Shown here: one piece after another, positions 1 to 4,848 of the stretch
How the letters are laid out: each line of letters starts with the position of its first letter
How positions within the stretch are numbered: the stretch's first letter is position 1
NCBI GenBank assembly: GCA_900321535.1
Contig: ONWJ01000088.1
Span: forward strand, 1 to 5,362
Length of the DNA: 5,362 nucleotides
From: an uncultured Erysipelotrichaceae bacterium
GTDB lineage: Bacteria > Bacillota_I > Bacilli_A > RFN20 > CAG-826
Direction of reading: 5' to 3'
Notes under the pieces: model-generated
What the model saw: the letters and a program-made list of their open reading frames with translations, nothing else
The model's database searches: none
Told to the model about the DNA's origin: nothing
Made by a program: the position numbers and the translations under genes

Positions 1-369
1 TTGCTTTGCTATGGCGATAAAAAAGAAGCGTTGATTGTCTCCTTGCTTCGTGTGCTGCTCGTCGGTCTATTAAGAGGCAATCTCTTGCAGATGGGTGGGG
101 CGATGTCTTTTGCAGGCGCCTTGTTATCTTTCCTCATCATGCTTTTGATTCGATTGATCTTCCAGAAAGCATCTCCCATCATCGTCTCGATTTTTGGTTC
201 TTTGGTCCATGGACTCGCTCAACTATTGGTGGGAGTCTTCTTTTTGGGAACTTGGTCCATTTTCCTTTATTATCCGATGATGGGCTTGCTCTTGATCGTG
301 ACCGGAATCCTTTCTGGTTTTGTTACTTTAGTAATAGGAAAACGGATTCAAGGATTCCTGAAAAATTAA
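1..369 (+). CDS. Gx transporter family / heptaprenyl diphosphate synthase component I-like membrane protein, C-terminal part
   Basis: The reading frame is open from the first base, so the true N-terminus lies upstream; the TTG at base 1 is probably an internal Leu codon. The 122 visible residues are almost entirely hydrophobic. They hold a KEALIVSLLRVLLVGLL segment, a Gly/Ala-rich segment around residues 33-53, a SIFGSLVHGLAQLLVG segment (about 63-78) and a final hydrophobic stretch ending in a short basic tail. The order of these motifs matches what I recall of the family annotated as heptaprenyl diphosphate synthase component I or Gx transporter, members of which are about 165-180 residues long, so roughly 50 residues are missing. 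The proteins resemble small multi-pass substrate-binding subunits of ECF-type transporters, and the substrate is not established. The enzymatic name is historical and probably misleading. No partner gene is visible in the window. There is no clear terminator between its TAA and the next gene. Confidence 0.72.
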   Translation: MLCYGDKKEALIVSLLRVLLVGLLRGNLLQMGGAMSFAGALLSFLIMLLIRLIFQKASPIIVSIFGSLVHGLAQLLVGVFFLGTWSIFLYYPMMGLLLIVTGILSGFVTLVIGKRIQGFLKN

Positions 370-442
370 GACGCCACAATTAAAAAAGTGAAACTGGAAA
401 CGCAACAAACCCCAATCAGTGAAAAAAAGTGGGTAGTTTTAG

Positions 443-469
443 CAAAATTCAATTGCCAAGTTCGTTTTG
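443..469. promoter_or_regulatory. Imperfect palindrome over the -35 box, candidate TetR operator
   Basis: This 27-bp interval is an interrupted palindrome centred on base 456. The outer arms are CAAAA (443-447) and TTTTG (465-469), and the inner arms are TTG (453-455) and CAA (457-459), with an extra A/T pair at 451/461; 9 of 13 position pairs are complementary. It covers the -35 hexamer of the regulator's own promoter. TetR-family proteins usually bind such palindromes and often repress themselves. Binding here is inferred, and an A/T-rich stretch can give partial symmetry by chance. Confidence 0.35.
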
Positions 470-481
470 GAATACTATATT
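453..481 (+). promoter_or_regulatory. Promoter of the TetR-family gene
   Basis: TTGCCA at 453-458 (five of six to the -35 consensus) and TATATT at 476-481 (five of six to the -10 consensus) are separated by 17 bp. Transcription would start near 488, giving a leader of about 22 nt that contains the ribosome binding site at 495-501. This also argues against translation starts at 429 or 486. Confidence 0.6.
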
Positions 482-494
482 TGCAATGCCTAAC

Positions 495-501
495 GAAGGA
501 G
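495..501 (+). promoter_or_regulatory. Ribosome binding site that sets the TetR start
   Basis: GAAGGAG lies 8 nt before the ATG at 510. Neither the in-frame GTG at 429 nor the ATG at 486 has a comparable site, so 510 is the preferred start. Confidence 0.75.
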
Positions 502-509
502 TTGTAGTT

Positions 510-1082
510 ATGTACCGTGAAGATATGCGTCCCGTTATCGTCGAATCGTTCATCAGAGAATTCAATAAGAACGGTCCGAAATTGAATCTTGATGATGTCG
601 CTTCCTCCATTCATATGTCCAAGAAGACCATCTATCGCTTCTTCCGTTCTAAGCAGTCCATTTACGAATATATTCTTAATGATGCTTCCAAGCAGATTCT
701 TGGTGCCCAGCAATCCATCTTCGCTCAAGAAGGACTCTCCACCAAAGAGAAACTCTTGCGTATCACCACCATCAAAACCAGCTGGGAAGATCGCATCGAT
801 CTCCGCCACATGGTGGAACTAAAAGAACTTGAGCCAGAAGTCTATAACCACGTTCTTGAAGCCTATGATTCTCATTGGGATTTGATCTTGAAGCTTCTTG
901 AAACCGGCGTTGAAGACGGCACCCTCAAAAAAGATAGCAACCCAGCCTTCCTTGTCACCTTGTTCCAAACCGGAATGGTGTCCTTATATGCGACTGACAT
1001 CCTCTCCCGCGGCAAACTCAACTATTCCGATGCGATTGTGATGCTTGCCAACACGATTCTAGAAGGCGCCTTGGCTGAATAA
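510..1082 (+). CDS. TetR/AcrR-family transcriptional regulator
   Basis: This is a predicted one-component DNA-binding repressor of 190 residues, the usual length for TetR proteins. The N-terminal domain ends in a helix-turn-helix at about residues 27-46 (LDDVASSIHMSKKTIYRFF), followed by the typical SKQSIYEYI helix. The rest is helical and should form the ligand-binding and dimerisation domain, which diverges among family members and gives no hint of the ligand. The start at 510 is chosen because GAAGGAG lies 8 nt upstream and the predicted transcription start near 488 excludes the longer frame. The gene appears monocistronic: its own promoter precedes it and a strong hairpin follows the TAA by 6 nt. 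The neighbouring membrane protein gene upstream, in the same direction, could be a target, but TetR targets are often divergent and none is here. An imperfect palindrome over its own promoter suggests autoregulation. The family assignment is secure; the regulated pathway is unknown. Confidence 0.9.
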   Translation: MYREDMRPVIVESFIREFNKNGPKLNLDDVASSIHMSKKTIYRFFRSKQSIYEYILNDASKQILGAQQSIFAQEGLSTKEKLLRITTIKTSWEDRIDLRHMVELKELEPEVYNHVLEAYDSHWDLILKLLETGVEDGTLKKDSNPAFLVTLFQTGMVSLYATDILSRGKLNYSDAIVMLANTILEGALAE

Positions 1083-1088
1083 AATTAG

Positions 1089-1141
1089 AAAACCTCGCAA
1101 CCCACAAAAACTGAATTCAAGCGGGATTTGCGAGGTTTTTT
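1089..1141. terminator. Bidirectional intrinsic terminator between converging genes
   Basis: The arms at 1089-1100 (AAAACCTCGCAA) and 1128-1139 (TTGCGAGGTTTT) form a perfect 12-bp stem. CCC at 1101-1103 and GGG at 1123-1125 may extend it around a loop. On the plus strand the GC-rich stem runs into a T tract ending at 1141, which ends the TetR transcript. On the minus strand the same stem is followed by TTTT and an A/T-rich run, which would end the gene at 1143-1553. The hairpin sits only 6 nt after one stop codon and 1 nt after the other. Confidence 0.88.
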
Positions 1142-1142
1142 G

Positions 1143-1553
1143 TTATTCTGCGTAGTTTTCTTCGATGATTTCAACGAGCTCTTTGAGGTTATCGTCTCTG
1201 CTAATATCCCAGCCATAGGGCTTGAATTCGCCAGAAAAGATTTCTTCTACGAATTCACCCGTTGGCCCTTCAAAAAGTTCCTCAGGGTCATCTTCTTTCC
1301 CGTCATAAATAAAGAAGGGGAGAATACGAAGGTGCTTCACCGAGGAATAATCCAGTTGTTGCTTGATGAAAGGAACATCTTCTAGATAAGATTCAGGATC
1401 CATTTCTTTGATGAATAAGGCTAACCCTAGTTCGTTTTCATCAAAGTCTTTGGGGTTTAAGGTGACCGCAAAACCAGCCTTTTTTAGGCTAGAAGCGACC
1501 TCGTCTGCGCACCGAACGAGTGATTGGGGAAAAAGCAATTGCAACTTCATCAT
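1143..1553 (-). CDS. Conserved-looking acidic hypothetical protein, 136 aa
   Basis: I do not recognise this family with confidence. The product is soluble, with no signal peptide or membrane segment, and rich in Asp and Glu. By eye the secondary structure alternates: strand MKLQLLFP (residues 2-9), helix about 11-26, strand FAVTL (28-32), strand LGLALFI (42-48), helix around 59-70, strand LRILPFFIY (75-83), a glycine-containing segment FEGPTGEFVEEIFSGEFKPYGWDI (about 94-117) and a final helix 122-134. This order is compatible with a small alpha/beta Rossmann-like, flavodoxin-like or TIR-like fold, but no catalytic motif is evident. The start is one of two adjacent ATG codons (1551-1553 or 1548-1550). 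Neither has a Shine-Dalgarno sequence, and a TACAAT lies only 6 nt upstream, so the mRNA may be leaderless. The gene is divergent from the feo operon and convergent with the TetR gene, whose terminator it shares. Coding is supported by the fit to flanking signals and by protein-like composition. Confidence 0.75.
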   Translation of the reverse strand: MMKLQLLFPQSLVRCADEVASSLKKAGFAVTLNPKDFDENELGLALFIKEMDPESYLEDVPFIKQQLDYSSVKHLRILPFFIYDGKEDDPEELFEGPTGEFVEEIFSGEFKPYGWDISRDDNLKELVEIIEENYAE

Positions 1554-1559
1554 AATTTC

Positions 1560-1588
1560 ATTGTATATGAAAGAAGCAAAATTGGCCA
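1560..1588 (-). promoter_or_regulatory. Candidate promoter for the unknown minus-strand gene
   Basis: Read on the minus strand, TACAAT (plus 1560-1565) is a good -10 box and TGGCCA (plus 1583-1588) is a weak -35 match, four of six, at 17-bp spacing. The -10 box ends 6 nt before the first ATG, so transcription would start at or beside the start codon. Confidence 0.4.
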
Positions 1589-1628
1589 GTCATCCGTGTT
1601 ATACAAAAAGAGTTCATCTAAATTAACA

Positions 1629-1650
1629 AAAGTTATTGATACTTAACTTT
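1629..1650. promoter_or_regulatory. Inverted repeat over the feo promoter, candidate metalloregulator site
   Basis: AAAGTTA at 1629-1635 and TAACTTT at 1644-1650 form a perfect 7-bp inverted repeat with an 8-bp spacer. The spacer contains the whole -35 hexamer. A further TTAAC at 1623-1627 lies exactly 20 bp from the TTAAC at 1643-1647, about two helical turns. A protein bound here would block RNA polymerase. Feo operons are usually repressed by iron-sensing Fur or DtxR/IdeR-type regulators, so one of these is likely. The sequence is not a clear match to the Fur, PerR or DtxR consensus that I know, so the regulator is left open. Confidence 0.45.
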
Positions 1651-1664
1651 ATTAGGATTATGAT
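1636..1664 (+). promoter_or_regulatory. Promoter of the feo operon
   Basis: TTGATA (1636-1641) and TATGAT (1659-1664) are each five of six to the -35 and -10 consensus, with an exact 17-bp spacer. Transcription should begin near 1671, leaving a leader of only about 13 nt before the ATG at 1684. There is therefore no room for a riboswitch, and control should act at the operator level. Confidence 0.72.
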
Positions 1665-1683
1665 ATGCCCGGAAGTAAAGATT

Positions 1684-1902
1684 ATGCCATTACTATTTGC
1701 CCCTCAAAATACGCCTCTCACGATTGTGAAAATCCGTGGAGAAGCCGCATTACTGAAACACTTATCCGCTTTAGGAATCCTTAAAGGTGGTGAAATCACG
1801 CTTATAGGATCCGCGGGTGGTTCGGCAATTTGCATGGTCAAAGATGGACGCATCGGTTTAGATCACGCAACGTCGATGGCGGTTGAAGTCCTTACTGCCT
1901 AA
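1684..1902 (+). CDS. feoA: FeoA-family ferrous iron transport protein (first copy)
   Basis: This is a 72-residue cytoplasmic protein of the FeoA / SH3-like barrel family, thought to bind FeoB and modulate Fe(II) uptake. The typical pattern is visible: a beta-rich N-terminus (TPLTIVKIRGEAALLKHLSALGI, residues 10-32), the LGILKGGEITLIG turn and strand, and a closing strand with the conserved hydrophobic-Ala-Val ending (SMAVEVL). It lacks the arginine-rich RRRIFDMG segment of the second copy, so the two are diverged paralogues rather than a fresh duplication. ATG 1684 is chosen because GGAAG at 1671-1675 lies 8 nt upstream. The longer in-frame options at 1636 and 1660 fall inside the -35 and -10 boxes. 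It is the first gene of the operon, and its stop is 14 nt before the next gene. Confidence 0.85.
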   Translation: MPLLFAPQNTPLTIVKIRGEAALLKHLSALGILKGGEITLIGSAGGSAICMVKDGRIGLDHATSMAVEVLTA

Positions 1903-1916
1903 GAAAGGAATAAAAC

Positions 1917-2144
1917 ATGACGTTAGATGAACTAGCTATAGGGCATAGTTGCATCGTAAAGAAAGTAAATGGCGAGGGAAGAATCCGTCGCCGCATTTTC
2001 GATATGGGCATCACCCCTAACACAGAGATTTATCTTCGCAAGAAAGCACCTCTAGGCGATCCGCTTGAAATCACGGTTCGAGGATATGAGCTCACTCTTA
2101 GAAAATCCGAAGCATCGGTTGTAGAAGTGGAGGAATGCGCATGA
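1917..2144 (+). CDS. feoA: FeoA-family ferrous iron transport protein (second copy)
   Basis: This is a 75-residue FeoA-family protein and the more canonical of the pair. It opens with MTLDELAIGHSCIVKKVNGEG. It continues with the RIRRRIFDMGITPNTEI segment (about residues 22-38) that is typical of FeoA (family form: R.RL.dmGi..G..v), then KKAPLGDPLEITVRGYELTLRKSEA, in which the GDP and the final RK.EA strand are family hallmarks. It is predicted to be a cytoplasmic SH3-like partner of FeoB. A clear ribosome binding site (AGAAAGGA, 1902-1909) stands 7 nt before the ATG. The TGA stop overlaps the FeoB start in an ATGA arrangement at 2141-2144, so translation of the two is probably coupled. Two adjacent FeoA proteins before FeoB are frequent in Bacillota operons. 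Confidence 0.93.
   Translation: MTLDELAIGHSCIVKKVNGEGRIRRRIFDMGITPNTEIYLRKKAPLGDPLEITVRGYELTLRKSEASVVEVEECA
2129..2133 (+). promoter_or_regulatory. Ribosome binding site that sets the FeoB start
   Basis: GGAGG lies 7 nt before the ATG at 2141 but only 1 nt before the in-frame ATG at 2135, too close for initiation. The start at 2141 is therefore preferred, and it also gives the ATGA overlap with the preceding stop codon. Confidence 0.78.
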
Positions 2145-4480
2145 TTACCATTGCTTTAGCAGGCAACCCAAACTGCGGTAAAACGACCTTATTCAACTCT
2201 TTGACGGGATCCACGGCACACGTAGGAAATTGGCCGGGCGTCACCGTCGAAAGAAGAGCCGGCGTTTATAAAGATAAAAAGAGGATAGGGGACTCTATTC
2301 AGGTCATCGACCTCCCGGGTATTTATTCCTTATCCCCTTATACTCCGGAAGAAGTAATCTCTAGAAACTTCATTCTCAACGAGCATCCTGATGTCGTTAT
2401 CAATATTCTGGATGGTACGAACCTTGAACGTAACCTCTATATGACGACCCAGATTCTTGAGATGGATGTTCCTGTCGTCATCGCCATCAACATGGCGGAT
2501 GCGGTAAAAGAAGCTGGCGAAACCATTGATTTGGCCCTTCTTGAGAAAACTTTAGGCGTACCTGTTGTTGAAATCTCAGCCCTCCACAACAAAGGGTTAG
2601 ATGAACTCATGGAGAGAGCGCGCGAAGTCGCCGCTAAGCCACGTCAAGGAAAGACTTTCCTCAATTTGGGAAAAGCGGTGGATCTTGCTACTGATCTCTA
2701 CCGTTCAGCTGAAGTTGCTTCGCCTTTATTCCACGCTTTGAAAGCTCTTGAAAAAGATGAACTTGAACTTGAAGAGCATGCTGAAATTTACAAAAAGATT
2801 GCAGAAGCCACCTCAAATGACGGGGTTGACTATGAATCTGCCATCGCGGATGCCCGTTATCAATTCCTCACTCCGCTTTGCGATGAAGCCGTTACTGGTA
2901 AGCCAAAGCAAGAGAAAATGAAATTCACCAAATCGGATAAGATCGACCGTGTGCTTACCAATCGCTGGGCCGCTTTCCCGATATTGATTCTTATCATGTA
3001 TGTGGTTTTCCGCATTGTCTTTGCCGAGAATCTCTTCTTCGTCAGCGGATTCGAGTCCGGCTATCCGGGATTCATCGCCATCGACTTTGGATGGGTGGAT
3101 GAATTCAATCAACCGGTCTTGTATCGTCCTTTCGAAGATTTATTCTGGTCGACCGACGGTATCCATTCTCCTGGTGTGATTCTTGCTGGCGTTGTCGAAG
3201 GCGTTTGCGGCATGATTACCGAAGGCATTCGTGCTTTGATGAATAACGCCGGTGCGGTGGAATGGGTTCAAGAGTTCATCTGCGATGGCGTTCTCTCCGG
3301 TGTGTTCGCAGTCCTTGGCTTCTTGCCACAAATCCTCTTGCTATTCTTATTCTTCTCGATTCTGGAAGACTCCGGCTATATGGCGCGTGTTGCCTTCGTC
3401 TTGGATCGTCTTTTCCGCAAATTCGGGGTTTCTGGACGCGCATTCATCCCAATGATCATGGGCTTCGGATGTGGCGTTCCTGCCATGATCAATACCCGCA
3501 CCCTTGCTTCCGATAAGGAAAGAACCAAAACCATCCGTGTTATTCCATTCTTCACCTGCGGTGCAAAACTCCCGATTCTCATCGCGATTACCGGGGCGAT
3601 TATCGCTGCCACCGGTGTTCATCCGACGGTATCTACCTTATTGATTTTAGGCATGTATGTTCTTGGCTTCGCCGCCGCGGTCATCGCCGTCATCGTCATG
3701 AACAAAACATCGCAACGTGAGAAGGTTCCTCCTTTCATCATGGAGCTCCCTTCTTATCATGCCCCTCAATTCAAAGCCTTGATGATTCACGTTTGGGATA
3801 AAGCGAAACACTTCATCAAAAAAGCGTTCACGATCATCTTGGTGTCTACCGTCATCATTTGGTTCATGACCCAATTCACCTGGGATTGGAAGTTTATCCC
3901 AACCCTCACCCAAGAGCAGATTCTCTTCACCTATGGTGGAACGGAAATCAATATGAGCCAGTATTCCATCCTTGCTGGCATTGGCAAATTGATTCAGCCA
4001 TTATTCACTCCACTTGGGTGGGGTGTCCAAGTCGGTGATAACGGCTGGGTGTATTCCGTGGCTGCTGTTCAAGGCTTGGTGGCCAAAGAAAATGTCATCT
4101 CTACCTTTGGCACGTTATCCACGGTTATTTCCGGCGTGGATATGAGCTGGGATGAGCAAGGCGTTCAAGCCATTCAGCAAATCGTCAATGTCACCATGCC
4201 AAACGGTGCGGATATCGGCGCGCTTGTTTCCTTCATGGCGTTCAACATCCTTACGATCCCTTGCTTCGCTTCGGTTGCTACTGCAAAAGGCGAGCTCCAA
4301 AACAAGAAACTATTCTGGGGGACCGTGGCCTTCTGGCTCGTCACTTCCTATGTCGTTGCTTCGTTCTTGTATCTCACCATCGACTTTGTCTGGACTTTAG
4401 CGATCTCGTTGCCGTTACTTGCATCTGGCATCGTTGCCCTTGTCATCTACGATAAGAAAAAGAAAGCCAAAGGAGCTTAA
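2141..4480 (+). CDS. feoB: Ferrous iron transport protein B (GTPase-coupled Fe(II) transporter)
   Basis: FeoB imports Fe(II) across the cytoplasmic membrane; an N-terminal G domain controls the membrane channel. The protein has 779 residues, close to the 773 of the E. coli protein. G motifs are complete: G1 GNPNCGKT (8-15), the switch I region HVGNWPGVTVE (27-37), G3 DLPG (57-60), G4 NMAD (117-120) and G5 SAL (146-148). A helical GDI-like spacer follows at about 165-260. The membrane part starts near residue 279. It includes the LEDSGYMARVAF motif, the first gate GFGCGVP (Cys444), the second gate FFTCGAKLP (Cys473), VAKENV (647-652) and IPCFA (Cys708). These three cysteines line up with the conserved FeoB cysteines. 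Hydrophobic segments lie near 385-410, 475-495, 500-522, 563-583, 690-710, 720-742 and 748-770, ending in a basic tail. The frame is intact with no missing key residue. It overlaps the upstream feoA by 4 nt and contains the ribosome binding site of the next gene. Confidence 0.98.
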   Translation: MITIALAGNPNCGKTTLFNSLTGSTAHVGNWPGVTVERRAGVYKDKKRIGDSIQVIDLPGIYSLSPYTPEEVISRNFILNEHPDVVINILDGTNLERNLYMTTQILEMDVPVVIAINMADAVKEAGETIDLALLEKTLGVPVVEISALHNKGLDELMERAREVAAKPRQGKTFLNLGKAVDLATDLYRSAEVASPLFHALKALEKDELELEEHAEIYKKIAEATSNDGVDYESAIADARYQFLTPLCDEAVTGKPKQEKMKFTKSDKIDRVLTNRWAAFPILILIMYVVFRIVFAENLFFVSGFESGYPGFIAIDFGWVDEFNQPVLYRPFEDLFWSTDGIHSPGVILAGVVEGVCGMITEGIRALMNNAGAVEWVQEFICDGVLSGVFAVLGFLPQILLLFLFFSILEDSGYMARVAFVLDRLFRKFGVSGRAFIPMIMGFGCGVPAMINTRTLASDKERTKTIRVIPFFTCGAKLPILIAITGAIIAATGVHPTVSTLLILGMYVLGFAAAVIAVIVMNKTSQREKVPPFIMELPSYHAPQFKALMIHVWDKAKHFIKKAFTIILVSTVIIWFMTQFTWDWKFIPTLTQEQILFTYGGTEINMSQYSILAGIGKLIQPLFTPLGWGVQVGDNGWVYSVAAVQGLVAKENVISTFGTLSTVISGVDMSWDEQGVQAIQQIVNVTMPNGADIGALVSFMAFNILTIPCFASVATAKGELQNKKLFWGTVAFWLVTSYVVASFLYLTIDFVWTLAISLPLLASGIVALVIYDKKKKAKGA

Positions 4481-4485
4481 TCACG

Positions 4486-4677
4486 ATGCATTGGTCTGAG
4501 ATTCTTGCCATCTTGTTCGCGCTTGTCGTCTTATCAATCGCGTTAGGTATCTATATCTATCGCCGGGTCAAGAAGACTCCTTTCATCACGTGTGAATGTG
4601 GCAAATCACAGGGCCGGGACCTCGTTAAGGAATATCACAAGAAATACAAAAACCATGCTGGCTGCATGAAAAAATAG
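4486..4677 (+). CDS. FeoB-associated Cys-rich membrane protein
   Basis: This is a 63-residue single-pass protein. A hydrophobic helix spans about residues 6-24 and is followed by the basic stop RRVKK, giving an N-out, C-in topology by the positive-inside rule. The short cytoplasmic tail carries CEC (Cys36, Cys38) with GKSQG, a Lys/Tyr-rich helix, and Cys60 near the end. The arrangement matches the FeoB-associated Cys-rich protein family found after feoB in Bacillota. Its role is not firmly known; binding Fe(II) or assisting FeoB, perhaps in place of FeoC, is a reasonable inference. The ribosome binding site AAAGGAG (4469-4475) lies inside the last codons of feoB, with a 10-nt spacer to the ATG. 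The gene ends the operon, and a terminator hairpin begins 11 nt after its TAG stop. Confidence 0.88.
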   Translation: MHWSEILAILFALVVLSIALGIYIYRRVKKTPFITCECGKSQGRDLVKEYHKKYKNHAGCMKK

Positions 4678-4688
4678 CTAAAGCAAAG

Positions 4689-4713
4689 AAATGGTCGCCT
4701 CGGCGACCTTTTC
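4689..4713 (+). terminator. Intrinsic terminator of the feo operon
   Basis: GGTCGC (4693-4698) and GCGACC (4703-4708) form a stem closed by a CTCG tetraloop, followed by TTTTCT. The AAA at 4689-4691 can pair with the T tract. In the reverse direction the same stem is followed by ATTTCTTT, so it could also weakly stop transcription arriving from the right. Confidence 0.88.
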
Positions 4714-4716
4714 TAA

Positions 4717-4745
4717 TTGGGCAGAAACCCGCTTTTGCATATAAT
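4717..4745 (+). promoter_or_regulatory. Promoter of the tRNA-Arg gene
   Basis: A perfect TATAAT at 4740-4745 is preceded at 17 bp by TTGGGC (4717-4722), which matches only the TTG half of the -35 consensus. Transcription should start near 4752, about 4 nt before the mature tRNA. The GC-rich stretch GCAGCGCGCG around the start resembles the discriminator of stringently controlled stable RNA promoters. Confidence 0.65.
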
Positions 4746-4755
4746 ATAGCAGCGC

Positions 4756-4832
4756 GCGCCAGTAGCTCAGCTGGATAGAGCACCAGCCTTCGAAGCTGGG
4801 TGTCACGAGTTCGAATCTTGTCTGGCGCGCCA
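4756..4832 (+). tRNA. tRNA-Arg (anticodon TCG)
   Basis: A complete 77-nt cloverleaf can be drawn by hand. The acceptor stem is GCGCCAG (4756-4762) with CTGGCGC (4822-4828), all Watson-Crick. The D stem is GCTC (4765-4768) with GAGC (4778-4781). The anticodon stem is CCAGC (4783-4787) with GCTGG (4795-4799), enclosing the 7-nt loop CTTCGAA whose bases 34-36 are TCG (4790-4792). The variable loop has five bases. The T stem is ACGAG with CTTGT, including one G-T pair, around the loop TTCGAAT. The discriminator is G4829 and CCA is encoded at 4830-4832. Anticodon UCG reads CGA and possibly other CGN arginine codons. A T-rich run (4833-4841) follows directly and may help end the transcript. Confidence 0.97.
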
Positions 4833-4848
4833 TTTTTATTTGATGATA

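Noticed and set aside
382..431. Direct repeat AAAAAAGTG at 382-390 and 423-431
   Set aside because: It is short and dominated by an A run, with no link to a promoter or gene boundary; chance is sufficient.
429..509. N-terminal extension of the TetR protein from GTG 429 or ATG 486
   Set aside because: No ribosome binding site precedes either codon, the predicted transcription start is near 488, and the extension does not look like a TetR N-terminus.
366..809. Minus-strand open frame of 147 codons opposite the TetR gene
   Set aside because: It lies antisense to a well-supported TetR gene, has no ribosome binding site or promoter, and its protein has no recognisable character.
1128..1385. Plus-strand 85-codon open frame opposite the unknown gene
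   Set aside because: It starts inside the terminator stem, has no ribosome binding site, and is antisense to a frame with better-supported ends.
1575..1583. AGCAAAATT shared with the TetR promoter region (441-449)
   Set aside because: A single 9-mer, A/T-rich and without the matching second arm of the palindrome, is too weak to call a second TetR site.
1636..1683. Longer first FeoA starting at TTG 1636 or ATG 1660
   Set aside because: These codons lie within the -35 and -10 boxes of the promoter; GGAAG spaced 8 nt from ATG 1684 fits better.
3347..3913. Long minus-strand open frames inside feoB
   Set aside because: They are charge-rich shadows of the hydrophobic FeoB coding sequence; the FeoB frame is intact and full of family motifs.
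4824..4841. Possible integration site at the tRNA 3' end
   Set aside because: No repeat of the tRNA 3' end, integrase or foreign gene is visible; an ordinary reductase gene follows directly.
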